64,000 bases of DNA from Yimella lutea. Its GTDB lineage: Bacteria > Actinomycetota > Actinomycetes > Actinomycetales > Dermatophilaceae. The stretch is taken from positions 2,852,001 through 2,916,000 of the forward strand of contig NZ_VFMO01000001.1 of NCBI RefSeq assembly GCF_006715095.1, in the 5' to 3' direction. Positions 42,688 to 51,142 of the stretch are shown piece after piece (within the stretch, counting starts at the first letter, position 1; every line of letters starts with the position of its first letter). Both the position numbers and the translations under genes were made by a program. The notes under the pieces are model-generated. The model was not told where the DNA came from. It made no database searches and saw only the letters and a program-made list of their open reading frames with translations.

Positions 42688-42732
42688 GTGTTTGTTCGCT
42701 CCTTCGCGAATTGAAGTTGAACGAGGGTTGTG

Positions 42733-43620
42733 TCAGGCCTGGGCGTCGGTGGACGCGGGTGCCTCGACCTCGACCGCACCGGCAGCGTCGGCCGGAGCGG
42801 CAGCTGCCTCGGTGGCCTCCGCGAGCGCCTTGGCCTCGTCCTTGTCCGTGGTGTCGTCGGAGGCGAGCAGCTCGCGCTCCCACTCGGCCATCGGCTCGGA
42901 CGCAGCGCCCTCGGTCGCGCCGCTCTGGCCCGAACGGGAAATGAGTCCCTCGGCGACGGCGTCGGCGACCACGCGGGTCAGCAGGGTGACCGCGCGGATG
43001 GCGTCGTCGTTACCCGGGATCTTGTAGTCGACCTCGTCCGGGTCGCAGTTGGTGTCGAGGATCGCGATGACCGGGATGTTCAGCTTGCGCGCCTCGGTGA
43101 CCGCGAGGTGCTCCTTCTTGGTGTCGACGACCCAGACGGCCGAGGGCACCTTGTTCATGTCGCGGATACCGCCGAGGGTGCGCTCCAGCTTGTCCTTCTC
43201 GCGCTTGAGGACCAGGAGTTCCTTCTTGGTGCGTCCCGAACCGGCGACGTCGTCGAAGTCGATCTCCTCGAGCTCCTTGAGGCGAGCAAGGCGCTTGTGC
43301 ACGGTGTTGAAGTTGGTGAGCATTCCACCGAGCCAGCGGTAGTTCACGTACGGCATGCCGACGCGGGTCGCCTGCTCGGCGATCGACTCCTGCGCCTGCT
43401 TCTTGGTGCCGACGAACAGGATCGTGCCACCGTGGGCGACGGTCTGCTTGATGAACTCGAACGCGTCGTTCAGGTAGGTGAGCGACTGCTGCAGATCGAT
43501 GATGTAGATGCCATTGCGCTCGGTCATGATGAAGCGCTTCATCTTCGGGTTCCAGCGGCGGGTCTGGTGTCCGAAGTGGACGCCGCTCTCGAGGAGCTGG
43601 CGCATGGTGACGACGGCCAT
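42733..43620 (-). CDS. rpsB: 30S ribosomal protein S2
   Basis: 295 residues: [27 protein letters not shown] at the N-terminus, [23 protein letters not shown] and [15 protein letters not shown], all S2 signatures. The C-terminal 60 residues are an acidic/alanine-rich extension of the kind common in actinobacteria. ATG 43620 is preceded by AAAGGA. The 226-base gap upstream should contain the promoter shared in the divergent direction with the aminotransferase gene. Confidence 0.97.
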   Translation of the reverse strand: MAVVTMRQLLESGVHFGHQTRRWNPKMKRFIMTERNGIYIIDLQQSLTYLNDAFEFIKQTVAHGGTILFVGTKKQAQESIAEQATRVGMPYVNYRWLGGMLTNFNTVHKRLARLKELEEIDFDDVAGSGRTKKELLVLKREKDKLERTLGGIRDMNKVPSAVWVVDTKKEHLAVTEARKLNIPVIAILDTNCDPDEVDYKIPGNDDAIRAVTLLTRVVADAVAEGLISRSGQSGATEGAASEPMAEWERELLASDDTTDKDEAKALAEATEAAAAPADAAGAVEVEAPASTDAQA

Positions 43621-43846
43621 GCCGAAGTCCTTTCGTAGAGGTTTCCAGTTGTCCTTCACCACGGACGGGTGCCTGCGGTGAACCTGGTGCTCGGACGCCT
43701 CCCCACCCGCCGCCGAAGCGACGGGACCGAACGGATGCGCCCGGCCGGAGCCGGATCGAGCACGCGAATTCGACCCGACAGTTCGGGCCGTACTGCCAGT
43801 GTAGGGGCACCGCCCACGAACCGCCGAATCGCGCGGCCCCCGTAAG

Positions 43847-45016
43847 GTGCCGAAGGTGAGCAACCCACTCGTGCACCGCATGCAGGACTTCGGCGAGACC
43901 ATCTTCGCCGAGATGACCCAACGGGCCCTGGCGGCCGACGCCGTGAACCTCGGGCAGGGGTTTCCGGACGCCGACGGGCCGAGCGCCGTGCTCGAAGCCG
44001 CCGTCGACGCCATCCGTGCGGGCCGCAATCAGTACCCACCCTCGACCGGATTTCCCGACCTACGTGAGGCAGTCAGCGAACATCAACGGCGCTTCCGCGG
44101 GGTCGAGGTCGACCCGGTGACCCAGGTGATGGCGACGGCCGGCGCCACTGAGGCGATCGCGACCACCATCCTGGCCCTGTGCGAGCAGGGAGACGAGGTC
44201 GTCACCTTCGAGCCGTACTACGACTCGTACGCGGCGTCGATCGCACTCGCCGGGGCGGTTCGGCGCACCAGCGTCCTGCGGTTCCCCGACTTCACGGTCG
44301 ACGAGACCTCGCTGCGCGCCGCGTTCAGCGAACGCACCCGGCTGGTGCTGCTCAACACCCCGCACAATCCGACCGGCAAGGTGTTCAGCCGGACCGAGAT
44401 GGACCTCATCGCCGCACTCGCCCGTGAACACGACGCAGTGGTCGTGACCGACGAGGTGTACGAGCACTTGGTCTACGACGCAGAGCACATCGCGATGGCG
44501 TCGCTGCCGGGGATGGCCGACCGCACGCTGACGATTTCCTCGGCCGGCAAGACGTTCGCGACGACCGGGTGGAAGATCGGTTGGATCACCGGCCCTGCCG
44601 AACTGATCACGGCGGTGCGGACCGTCAAGCAATTCGTGACTTTCTCCGGCGGCGCACCCTTCCAGCCCGCGATCGCCACCGGCCTGCGACTGCCCGACAC
44701 CTTCTTCGCCGAGTTGCGCGATGTCATGCGCGCCCGACGCGATCTGCTGGTCGACGGGTTGCGCGAGATCGGCCTGCCCGTCGCTGTTCCGTCCGGCGGC
44801 TACTTCGTCGTGGCCGACTGCTCGGCATGGGGGCCGGACGGCCTGACTGTGTGCCGGGAACTCCCGGCCAAGGCCGGCGTCGCCGCTGTTCCGGTGTCCG
44901 CTTTCCACGATGATCCTGCGGCAGGCGCCACCTTGGTGCGGTTCGCGTTCTGCAAGCAGCCCGCCGTCATCACCGAGGGCATCGACCGTCTGCGTCGTAC
45001 GTTCTCCACAGCCTGA
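43847..45016 (+). CDS. Class I/II PLP-dependent aminotransferase (DapC-like)
   Basis: A 389-residue fold-type I aminotransferase. [24 protein letters not shown], the PLP lysine in [16 protein letters not shown] and the C-terminal arginine in LVRFAFCKQ are all present. The N-terminal motif [12 protein letters not shown] is shared with actinobacterial enzymes annotated as N-succinyldiaminopimelate aminotransferase (DapC) or methionine/kynurenine-type aminotransferases. Exact substrate unproven. GTG 43847 or GTG 43856 may be the start; the latter has AAGG closer upstream. Confidence 0.8.
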   Translation: MPKVSNPLVHRMQDFGETIFAEMTQRALAADAVNLGQGFPDADGPSAVLEAAVDAIRAGRNQYPPSTGFPDLREAVSEHQRRFRGVEVDPVTQVMATAGATEAIATTILALCEQGDEVVTFEPYYDSYAASIALAGAVRRTSVLRFPDFTVDETSLRAAFSERTRLVLLNTPHNPTGKVFSRTEMDLIAALAREHDAVVVTDEVYEHLVYDAEHIAMASLPGMADRTLTISSAGKTFATTGWKIGWITGPAELITAVRTVKQFVTFSGGAPFQPAIATGLRLPDTFFAELRDVMRARRDLLVDGLREIGLPVAVPSGGYFVVADCSAWGPDGLTVCRELPAKAGVAAVPVSAFHDDPAAGATLVRFAFCKQPAVITEGIDRLRRTFSTA

Positions 45017-45091
45017 CGGTTGCCCTCCCGTTCGTCCACACGCATTGTCGCAGCGGTGGACGACGACGTGGTGCGGGCCCACGGTGCAGGG

Positions 45092-45601
45092 ATGAAGACT
45101 CTCCTGGCGATGGTCTGGCTGACCTCGACGTTCGGACTGACCGCCCCCGCCTCGTCCCCGCAGGTCGTGGTTCCGGCGACGCCGGTCGGTGATTACCGAT
45201 GGCCGCTGTCCCCCGAACCGTCCGTGGTCCGCCGGTTCGAAGCGCCGCCGCAGCGTTGGGCAGCCGGACATCGCGGAGTCGACCTGCTCGCCGCCCCATC
45301 GGTCGGTGTGCTCGCCGCCGGAGACGGTTTGATCAGTCACTCCGCAGTGATCGCGGGCCGCGGAACGGTGAGCATCACCCACCCCGACGGACGGCGAACC
45401 ACATACGAGCCGCTGGAAGCCCGGATCGCTGCCGGGACGCGGGTTTCTGCGGGCGACCTAGTCGGAACACTGTCATCGGACGGGAGTCACTGCGCACCGC
45501 GCGCCTGCCTGCACTGGGGATTGCTCGTCGGCAAGCGCGAGTACCGCGATCCGCTGACGCTGTTGCGTCCGTCGCGCGTCAGGCTGCTGCCGGTGCCCTG
45601 A
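45092..45601 (+). CDS. M23-family peptidase (LytM domain), exported
   Basis: A 169-residue exported protein with a signal peptide (residues 1-22, KTLLAMVWLTSTFGLTAPASS) and a single LytM domain. Zinc-site motifs are HRGVD (HxxxD) and LHWGLLVG, which corresponds to the HxH motif although one His is replaced by Leu-His-Trp context. SHCAPRACLHWG is typical of actinobacterial homologues beside rpsB. Cell-wall cleavage or regulation of amidases is inferred. Confidence 0.8.
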   Translation: MKTLLAMVWLTSTFGLTAPASSPQVVVPATPVGDYRWPLSPEPSVVRRFEAPPQRWAAGHRGVDLLAAPSVGVLAAGDGLISHSAVIAGRGTVSITHPDGRRTTYEPLEARIAAGTRVSAGDLVGTLSSDGSHCAPRACLHWGLLVGKREYRDPLTLLRPSRVRLLPVP

Positions 45602-45745
45602 CTACTTCGCGGCGGGTTTCTCGGGCCAGGCGTTCGGGGTGCATCCGCCGAGGCCGAGGGTCTGCTGGCTCAGACCGGCACGGGAACCGTCGGACGCGGC
45701 TTCGTGCCGGACGCAGTGCTCGTGGCGGGGCTCGTGGCGGGTCAC
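45602..45745 (-). CDS. Possible 47-residue small protein downstream of xerC
   Basis: A GTG-started frame on the minus strand, downstream of xerC, encodes a peptide ending in LGLGGCTPNAWPEKPAAK; the frame stays open up to the xerC stop. It contains five His/Cys residues in the first half. I recognise no family and its coding status is uncertain. Apart from this frame the gap 45602-45774 holds nothing clear. Confidence 0.2.
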   Translation of the reverse strand: MTRHEPRHEHCVRHEAASDGSRAGLSQQTLGLGGCTPNAWPEKPAAK

Positions 45746-45774
45746 GCGGACGGCTCGGGGGTGCGGGAGGATGG

Positions 45775-46689
45775 TCAGGCACGGGGGTGAGCCTGGGTGA
45801 AGGAGCGACGCAGCCGCTCGACCGAAACGTGGGTGTAGACCTGGGTGGTCGCCAGGCTGGAGTGCCCGAGCATCTCCTGCACCATGCGTAGATCCGCTCC
45901 CCCTTCGAGCATGTGGGTGGCGGCGCTGTGCCGAAGGCCGTGCGGACTCAGGTCGGGGGCGTCGGGGACGTGCCGCAGCGCCGCCTCCAACGAGCGCCGG
46001 ATCGTGCGTGGGTCGATGCGGGAGCCCCGACGACCGAGGAAGAGCGCAGGGCCCGATCCGGCGACGGCCAACTTCGGCCGACCTTCACCCAGCCAGTGTT
46101 CGATCGCGATGCCGGCCGGGCGGCCGTACGGAACCGTCCGCTCTTTCTTCCCCTTGCCGAGGACCCGGACGACCTGGCGGTCACGATCCAGATCGTCGAT
46201 GTCGAGCCCGACCAGCTCACCGATGCGCAGGCCGCTGGAGTAGAGCAGTTCGAGGGCCGCGCGGTCGCGCAGGTGCACGGGGTCGGAGTCGTCGGCTGCC
46301 ATCTCGGCGATCCGCATCAAGTCGCCCGCCTCCGACTGCCGCAGAACGCCCGGGATAGTCTTCGACTTCTTCGGCGAGGCCAGCCGCAGCGCAGGATCCT
46401 GTTCCAACTCACCGCGCCGTACGGCCCAGCGGAAGAAAGCGCGGACGCTGGTCGCTCTGCGGGCGATCGTCGACTTCGCCGCGCCGTCCTGCGACATCTG
46501 CGCCAGCCAGGACCGCAGGTCCGCCAACCGCACATCGTCCCAACGCTGGATACCTCGCTCGCCGAAGAACTGTGCCAACGCACTCAGGTCCCCGGCATAC
46601 GCCCGGACGGTGTGCTCCGACCGATTGCGTTCGACTTCGAGATGCCGCAGGAAGTCTGCGACAAGGACGTCGTCGAGCGGGCAGGCCAT
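45775..46689 (-). CDS. xerC: Tyrosine recombinase XerC
   Basis: Chromosome-dimer resolution recombinase acting at dif with XerD. 304 residues: SAM-like N-terminal domain (HLEVERNRSEHTVRAYAGDL), then the catalytic residues Arg in SGLRIGEL, Lys in GKGKKER, HGLRH, LGHSSL and Tyr in TQVYTHV. Position next to dprA is the usual one in actinobacteria, so this is a housekeeping recombinase, not the integrase of the element at 47987-57310. Confidence 0.92.
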   Translation of the reverse strand: MACPLDDVLVADFLRHLEVERNRSEHTVRAYAGDLSALAQFFGERGIQRWDDVRLADLRSWLAQMSQDGAAKSTIARRATSVRAFFRWAVRRGELEQDPALRLASPKKSKTIPGVLRQSEAGDLMRIAEMAADDSDPVHLRDRAALELLYSSGLRIGELVGLDIDDLDRDRQVVRVLGKGKKERTVPYGRPAGIAIEHWLGEGRPKLAVAGSGPALFLGRRGSRIDPRTIRRSLEAALRHVPDAPDLSPHGLRHSAATHMLEGGADLRMVQEMLGHSSLATTQVYTHVSVERLRRSFTQAHPRA

Positions 46690-46745
46690 GGCGCAAACGC
46701 TAGTCTCCCGATCGTGCGCCGGCCGCCTGAAACGCCGGGTCCCGT

Positions 46746-47894
46746 CTACCCGCCTGGCTCACCTCGTACCAGGCGCCAACCTCCGTTCCGTTGTTCGGCC
46801 AGACCGAGTGCGTTCAGTTCACCCAGTCCGGCCAGCACTTCAGCCACCGCCAGACCTGCCCGCGCCACGAGTTGGTCGACATTCACCGTTCTGGTTGCCG
46901 GGAAAGCGTCCCTGGTACGAGCCGCCACTTCCGAGACGAGATCGAGCAGAGTGTCGGGTTCGCGCCGATCGGGTGCAGCGCAGGCCTCGAAAGGACCGAG
47001 CAGTTCGATCACCTCGCTCGCATCACACACCAGGTGCGCTCCCTGGCGGATCAGTTCGTGGGAGCCGGCGCTGGTCGCGGAGGTCACCGGTCCGGGCATC
47101 GCACCCACCGGGCGCCCGAGATCATTCGCGTAGCTCGCGGTGTTGAGCGATCCGGACCGCAGACCCGCTTCGACCACCACCGTGCCGCCGGTGAGGGCCG
47201 CGATCAACCGGTTGCGAGCAAGAAACCGGTACTTCATCGGTGTCTGTCCCGGCGGATACTCCGATACGAGGACGCCGTCGTCCCGGATGCGGTCCAGTAG
47301 GTCGCGGTGCGCCGCTGGGTAAGCACGGTCGAGCCCACAGGCGAGCGCGGCGACTGTCGCCGATCCCGAGCCGAGTGCTCCCTCGTGCGCTGCGGCGTCG
47401 ATCCCGAATGCCGCACCCGAGACCACTGTGACGCCGTTGCTGCTCAGTTCGGCGGCCAGGGTCCGCGCGAGCGTGCTTCCGTACGGCGTGGCCGCCCGGG
47501 ACCCCACGATCGCGACCGAACGGGCGACCAACTGATCGAGCCGTCCGTGCCCGCGCGCCCACAGACACCAGGGAGGCACGGCCAGATCGTCCAGGCCGGT
47601 CGGCCATTCGTCGTCGCCGGGGAAGATCGGTCGCATTCGCAGGCACCTTGCGGCGTCCAACAACCGATCGAGTTCGAGTTGTTCGATGCGTGCACGGCAC
47701 CGTTCGAACGGTCCGCCGAGACCGTTCTGCACGGTCGTCCACGCGTCCTGGGCCGACAGGCCCACCAGCTTCGGGGTGACGACGCGATCGAGTGGTTCGA
47801 CGGCGATGTTGAGCCGCAGCCTTGCCTCGCGTTCGGCAGTCAGGTGCCGCATTTCGGCGTCGAGCGACTGCCGGTGACCGGACTCGGTACTCAT
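46746..47894 (-). CDS. dprA: DNA-processing protein DprA
   Basis: Loads RecA onto incoming single-stranded DNA in natural transformation. 382 residues with the DprA Rossmann domain: AIVGSRAATPYG, VVSGAAFGIDAAAHEGAL, ALACGLDRAYP, SEYPPGQTP, FLARNRLIAALTGGTVVVEAGLRSGSLNTA. A winged-helix-like C-terminus follows. ATG 47894 overlaps the old comM stop as ATGA, so it was coupled to comM before the element inserted; it is now fed by whatever reads through the element end. Confidence 0.93.
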   Translation of the reverse strand: MSTESGHRQSLDAEMRHLTAEREARLRLNIAVEPLDRVVTPKLVGLSAQDAWTTVQNGLGGPFERCRARIEQLELDRLLDAARCLRMRPIFPGDDEWPTGLDDLAVPPWCLWARGHGRLDQLVARSVAIVGSRAATPYGSTLARTLAAELSSNGVTVVSGAAFGIDAAAHEGALGSGSATVAALACGLDRAYPAAHRDLLDRIRDDGVLVSEYPPGQTPMKYRFLARNRLIAALTGGTVVVEAGLRSGSLNTASYANDLGRPVGAMPGPVTSATSAGSHELIRQGAHLVCDASEVIELLGPFEACAAPDRREPDTLLDLVSEVAARTRDAFPATRTVNVDQLVARAGLAVAEVLAGLGELNALGLAEQRNGGWRLVRGEPGG

Positions 47895-47989
47895 GCCGCC
47901 TCCTGTGCCGACCGCAGACCCAATGCCTGCATGAGATGTGGCGCCTGCGGGCGATCAGCGCCGGCGAGGTCGGCGAGTGTCCAGGCCAG
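47891..47989 (-). pseudogene. comM: 3' end of comM cut off by the integrated element
   Basis: From the CTG at 47987-47989 the frame reads LAWTLADLAGADRPQAPHLM and ends SAQEAA-stop. This is the C-terminus of ComM (Mg-chelatase-like helicase), 31 residues after the shared leucine codon, separated by 9.3 kb from the rest of the gene (57308-58738). Upstream sequence in this frame (to 48106) belongs to the element. Confidence 0.93.
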
Positions 47990-48015
47990 CCCGAAGCATG
48001 AGCAAAGGCGTATGT
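47965..48015. other. Attachment site at the dprA-proximal end (attR)
   Basis: Minus-strand reading: element sequence CATGCTTCGGG, then the CTG core at 47987-47989, then comM sequence GCCTGGACACTCGCC. The right half completes the ComM frame; the left half is element (attP) sequence. Confidence 0.8.
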
Positions 48016-48084
48016 GGGTTGGGAAACCCCCGCGACGGCGGCAACCGTCCGGGGGCATGACGCAGAACAGTAGGAGGTTCTGAC

Positions 48085-48273
48085 GTGGGATCGATCGTAC
48101 AGACATGGGTGCAGGTGTGCACCCTTCTGCAGGGCACCGCGTTACTCGCCGTCCTCGGCGCTCTCATCGTTGCGGTGCTGCGCCTGCACTACTTGCTTCA
48201 CCGGACTGAGCAGCCGTCACTTTCAACGACACCTGCGCCCGAGGTTGAGCACCCGGCTCGGTGGTCGGCGTGA
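48085..48273 (+). CDS. Small single-pass membrane protein of unknown function
   Basis: A 62-residue protein starting at GTG with AGGAGG 7-12 bases upstream, a very strong ribosome binding site. Residues about 8-34 (VQVCTLLQGTALLAVLGALIVAV) form one membrane helix, followed by a polar tail. First of three + strand genes at the attR end of the element; its stop overlaps the next start as GTGA. No family recognised. Confidence 0.6.
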   Translation: MGSIVQTWVQVCTLLQGTALLAVLGALIVAVLRLHYLLHRTEQPSLSTTPAPEVEHPARWSA

Positions 48274-48524
48274 CCTGGCAGGAAAAGCGCAACGGCTGGA
48301 TCGGCGTCGATGGGCAGACCATCCGCAGCGCCGACACCTTCACCGAGGTTCACATCGAGTGGGACGTACCCGAGCGCTCCGACGCCGTAGCGGTCCAACT
48401 CGCTTGGTATGAGGGCGAGCTCGCCCTGCACGTCCGAACCGATGAATGGGCCGTGCTCACCAAGCGCACAGCACTCGACGTTGCTGCCTCCATCATCCGG
48501 CTCGCCAGTCAGATGCCCGACTGA
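48270..48524 (+). CDS. Unknown small protein of the integrated element
   Basis: An 84-residue acidic protein translated from GTG 48270, overlapping the upstream membrane-protein gene by 4 bases. It appears mostly beta-stranded in the first 60 residues (VHIEWDVPE, VAVQLAWYEGELALHV) with a C-terminal helix (LDVAASIIRLASQM). I recognise no domain. The tight coupling suggests that it acts with its neighbours. Confidence 0.55.
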   Translation: MTWQEKRNGWIGVDGQTIRSADTFTEVHIEWDVPERSDAVAVQLAWYEGELALHVRTDEWAVLTKRTALDVAASIIRLASQMPD

Positions 48525-48552
48525 ACACCAACCCAACCGAAAGGAACTGACC

Positions 48553-48885
48553 ATGCCCGCACGACGGATCACGCCGATTGAGCTCCGGATCACCGAAGGG
48601 TCGAACGAACTCTACTTCTCCGAGAACTCCGACTTGAGCGACCTCATGGCGACCACTCGCCCGACGTGGCCGCGACTGCCGATCAACGCCGAAGGTGGCT
48701 TCGTCCTCATCGCGCTCGACTGTGACGGCGACTTCGATCAGGTCGTTGTCGCACCGCCCGCCGGGTCGGATCACTCGCACACCGTCGAAATGATGCTCAG
48801 CGCCCGCGACGCAGCGCATGAGGTATATCGCGCTCTCGACTACATCGGGTCCGGCAAAGAGGTGCCCTCGCTCTACAACAACTGA
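48553..48885 (+). CDS. Unknown 110-residue protein of the integrated element
   Basis: Starts at ATG 48553 with AAGGAACTGACC just upstream. The sequence is acidic with a central hydrophobic strand (GGFVLIALDCDGDFDQVVV) and a C-terminal helical part (MLSARDAAHEVYRALDYIG). No family recognised. Third gene of the + strand cassette; a short hairpin follows 100 bases later. Confidence 0.55.
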   Translation: MPARRITPIELRITEGSNELYFSENSDLSDLMATTRPTWPRLPINAEGGFVLIALDCDGDFDQVVVAPPAGSDHSHTVEMMLSARDAAHEVYRALDYIGSGKEVPSLYNN

Positions 48886-49214
48886 GAACGATTCTCGCGG
48901 CGTCGGACAGCGCCCTAGCCGCGTCACCAAAACAGTTGTCGCGCCCGGTGATTGACCTCTAGACCCTTGAACCGGCAAGGGTTGCCCCCGGCTCGCAGTG
49001 CACGGCCAACCGGGGGTTAGCGACAGCCTACGCGCCTTCGGCGGGTGGGCTAGTCGGCGTGGGCTGGAATCAACGCGAGGTCGGTTCTTTGGGAGGGATT
49101 CCCATCATTGCGCCCACCGTCAGGTGGTCCGCGCCTGCGAACTCGCCCCCACCCCACTCCCCCCCACCCCCGGCCCGCGCTGACGCTCCCGGCACAGTCA
49201 GCTCGTATCCCCCC
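48886..49214. other. Non-coding stretch between the unknown cassette and the IS110 element
   Basis: No gene seen. It holds a GC-rich hairpin (CCCCCGG at 48985-48991 pairing with CCGGGGG at 49010-49016) that could end the + strand cassette, and a C-rich tract around 49145-49175. The base composition is unlike coding sequence. Confidence 0.4.
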
Positions 49215-49458
49215 GGTGACCCCCGTTACCGTCTTGGTGAGCCTTGAAGCAAGGCTCCTGGTCGCCGGCCCCGGCATGACTGACTGCCCCTGTCGTTTGC
49301 ATGATCCGGGGGGTGTTGTCACCGGGTGCTGGTGGCGCTGGTGGACCGCTGATAGGGACCGGGCCGCCCGAACGCCTGGGTAGGTCTCTTCGTAACGTGG
49401 ATGTCGGCTTCCTGCGCCTGATCTGGTGACCAGCCGCTCGGACGCACGAGGAGGGACC
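49215..49458 (+). ncRNA. Candidate bridge RNA / left non-coding end of the IS110 element
   Basis: IS110-type elements express a structured guide RNA from the non-coding end upstream of the transposase. Here about 240 bases without coding potential lie between the probable element end and the transposase ATG, with several short inverted repeats (for example GAGCCTTG and CAAGGCTC at 49239-49256). Assigned from element architecture; the guide loops have not been worked out. Confidence 0.45.
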
Positions 49459-50652
49459 ATGTCTCGACCTGACTACGCGGTGTACATCGGGCTCGATGTC
49501 GGCAAACAGACGCACCACGCCTGCGCGCTGAACGTCGATGGCACACGGCTGCACGACAAACCGTTGCCCCAAGACGAGTCGTCGCTGCGTGGCCTGCTGA
49601 CCAAACTCGGCACGCACGGTCGCCTGCTGGTGGTGGTCGATCAACCCGCAACGATCGGCGCGCTGCCGGTCGCGGTTGCTCGTGCCATGGGCGTGGACGT
49701 CGCCTACCTTCCCGGGCTGGCGATGCGCCGTATCGCCGACCTGCACCCCGGCAACGCCAAGACCGACGCAAGGGACGCGTACGTCATCGCCGAAGCCGCC
49801 CGGTCGATGCCGCACGCCCTGCGACGGGTCGACGTCGGCGACGACACCCTGGCCGACCTGGAAGTCATCGTCGGCTTCGATGACGACCTGGCCGGACAGG
49901 TCACCGCACAAGCAAACCGGATCAGAGGCCTTCTGACACAAGTGAACCCAGCCCTCGAACGTGTCCTCGGCCCACGCATCCAACACCCAGCAGTCCTCGA
50001 ACTCCTGACCCGCTTCGGTGGCCCGACCGGCCTGCGCGCGGCCGGCCGGCGACGGTTGCTCGCCGTCGCCAAACCCCGCGCGCCCCGCTCCTACCAACGC
50101 CTCGTCGACGACATCCAGACAGCGCTCACCGAGCAGACCGTCACCGTCCCTGGCACCCGCGCCGCCGAGCTCGTCCTGCCCAAACTCGCGACCGGACTGG
50201 CTCGCCTGCTGCACGACCGCGCCGATCTGGGAACCCAACTGGAGGACATGCTCGATGCCCACCCTCTTGCCGCGGTCCTGACCTCGATGCCCGGCATCGG
50301 CGTCAGGACCGGCGCACGGATCCTGCTCGAAGTCGGCGACGGCTCGAGCTTCCCCACCTCCGGCCACCTCGCCGCGTACGCCGGCCTCGCACCCGTCACC
50401 CGCCGATCCGGCACCTCGATCCGCGGTGAGCACCCCGCCCGAGGCGGCAACAAGCACCTCAAACGAGCGATGTTCCTCGCCGCGTTCGCCGCACTGCACG
50501 ACCCGACCTCGCGGGCCTACTACGACCGCAAACGCGGCCAAGGCAAGAAGCACAACGCCGCCCTCATCTGCCTCGCCCGACGACGCTGCGACGTGATGTA
50601 CGCGATGCTTCGCGACGGAACCCTCTACCAACAGAAAACCCCCGCCGCTTGA
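49459..50652 (+). CDS. IS110-family transposase
   Basis: A 397-residue recombinase with the RuvC-like DEDD domain (YIGLDVGKQTHHA, VVVDQPATIG, NAKTDARDAYVIAE) and the C-terminal transposase_20 domain (SMPGIGVRTGARILLEVGD, LAAYAGLAPVTRRSG, GNKHLKRAMFLAAFAAL) that carries the catalytic serine region. Full length and no frameshift, so probably active. ATG 49459 follows GAGGAGGG. Guided by the upstream bridge RNA if the family rule holds. Confidence 0.93.
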   Translation: MSRPDYAVYIGLDVGKQTHHACALNVDGTRLHDKPLPQDESSLRGLLTKLGTHGRLLVVVDQPATIGALPVAVARAMGVDVAYLPGLAMRRIADLHPGNAKTDARDAYVIAEAARSMPHALRRVDVGDDTLADLEVIVGFDDDLAGQVTAQANRIRGLLTQVNPALERVLGPRIQHPAVLELLTRFGGPTGLRAAGRRRLLAVAKPRAPRSYQRLVDDIQTALTEQTVTVPGTRAAELVLPKLATGLARLLHDRADLGTQLEDMLDAHPLAAVLTSMPGIGVRTGARILLEVGDGSSFPTSGHLAAYAGLAPVTRRSGTSIRGEHPARGGNKHLKRAMFLAAFAALHDPTSRAYYDRKRGQGKKHNAALICLARRRCDVMYAMLRDGTLYQQKTPAA

Positions 50653-50739
50653 CGAAGACCATAGGGACACCCCCCCACCCCCACGAGGCGTCACTCATTG
50701 GTGACCCAGGGGGACGCCTCCGCCCCACCCCCCTCGCCG

Positions 50740-50854
50740 GCCCGCTCCGCACAGGGCCACAGGAGAGAGCAGCGCCGATATTCCACAGCGGGCCGCTCGG
50801 CTGCGGTGGGGGGGGTGCCTCGGGGGGATACGCGAAGCCCTGTGCGGAGCGGGC
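50740..50854. repeat. 17-bp perfect inverted repeat with 81-bp spacer
   Basis: GCCCGCTCCGCACAGGG at 50740-50756 is exactly reverse-complemented at 50838-50854. The spacer contains a further imperfect hairpin (CCACAGC ... GCTGCGGTGG) and runs of G. It lies in the 300-base non-coding gap between the transposase gene and the small zinc-binding gene. It may be a transcription terminator of the capsid operon, a packaging or recombination signal, or a remnant of another element. Confidence 0.85.
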
Positions 50855-50953
50855 TAGGGAGGCCGGATAGGGGCACCCCCGCCACCCTCATGCCGTGAGG
50901 TGACGGGGGTGCGTGACGGTTCGAGCGGGAACCCCTCGCGCTCGACCGTCGAT

Positions 50954-51142
50954 CTAGTGACCGGTGACGAACGCCATCGCCGCCCAGCAGTCTGGACAGT
51001 TGATGACGGTGCGTCGCCCGGTCAGGACGGTTCCGGTTGCCACGACGGGCCGGCCGCAGATCGTGCGCTCAGCCTGCGGTGACTCCATGTGACAGCGACG
51101 GCGCTGCGTCCGGTCGAGCAGCGCCGTCGCGCTCAGGATCAT
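50954..51142 (-). CDS. Small cysteine-rich (zinc-binding?) protein
   Basis: A 62-residue protein whose ATG overlaps the capsid gene stop as ATGA. It has Cys17-His18, Cys29 and a CPDC pair (C49, C52), in an arrangement seen in small actinophage zinc-binding proteins. Last gene of the minus-strand capsid block. Function unknown. Confidence 0.55.
   Translation of the reverse strand: MILSATALLDRTQRRRCHMESPQAERTICGRPVVATGTVLTGRRTVINCPDCWAAMAFVTGH

Larger units (their letters stand above)
49215..50707 (+). mobile_element. IS110-family insertion sequence, approximate limits
   Basis: An intact IS110 transposase gene with about 240 bases of non-coding sequence upstream and a short 3' end. The limits are taken from an 8-bp direct repeat, GGTGACCC, at 49215-49222 and 50700-50707, giving 1.49 kb, a usual size. 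IS110 elements lack terminal inverted repeats, so the limits are provisional. It separates the + strand cassette from the capsid gene block of the satellite. Confidence 0.6.

Noticed and set aside
45775..46689. xerC as the integrase of the comM element
   Set aside because: It lies outside the element in its usual housekeeping position, while the element has its own serine integrase beside the att site.
47891..48106. A 71-codon frame before dprA as an independent gene
   Set aside because: Its last 31 residues are the ComM C-terminus; the upstream part is element sequence that happens to be open.
48961..49020. tRNA-like fold near the GC-rich hairpin at the attR side
   Set aside because: Only one stem is supported; no T-loop, D-loop or anticodon arm can be drawn.
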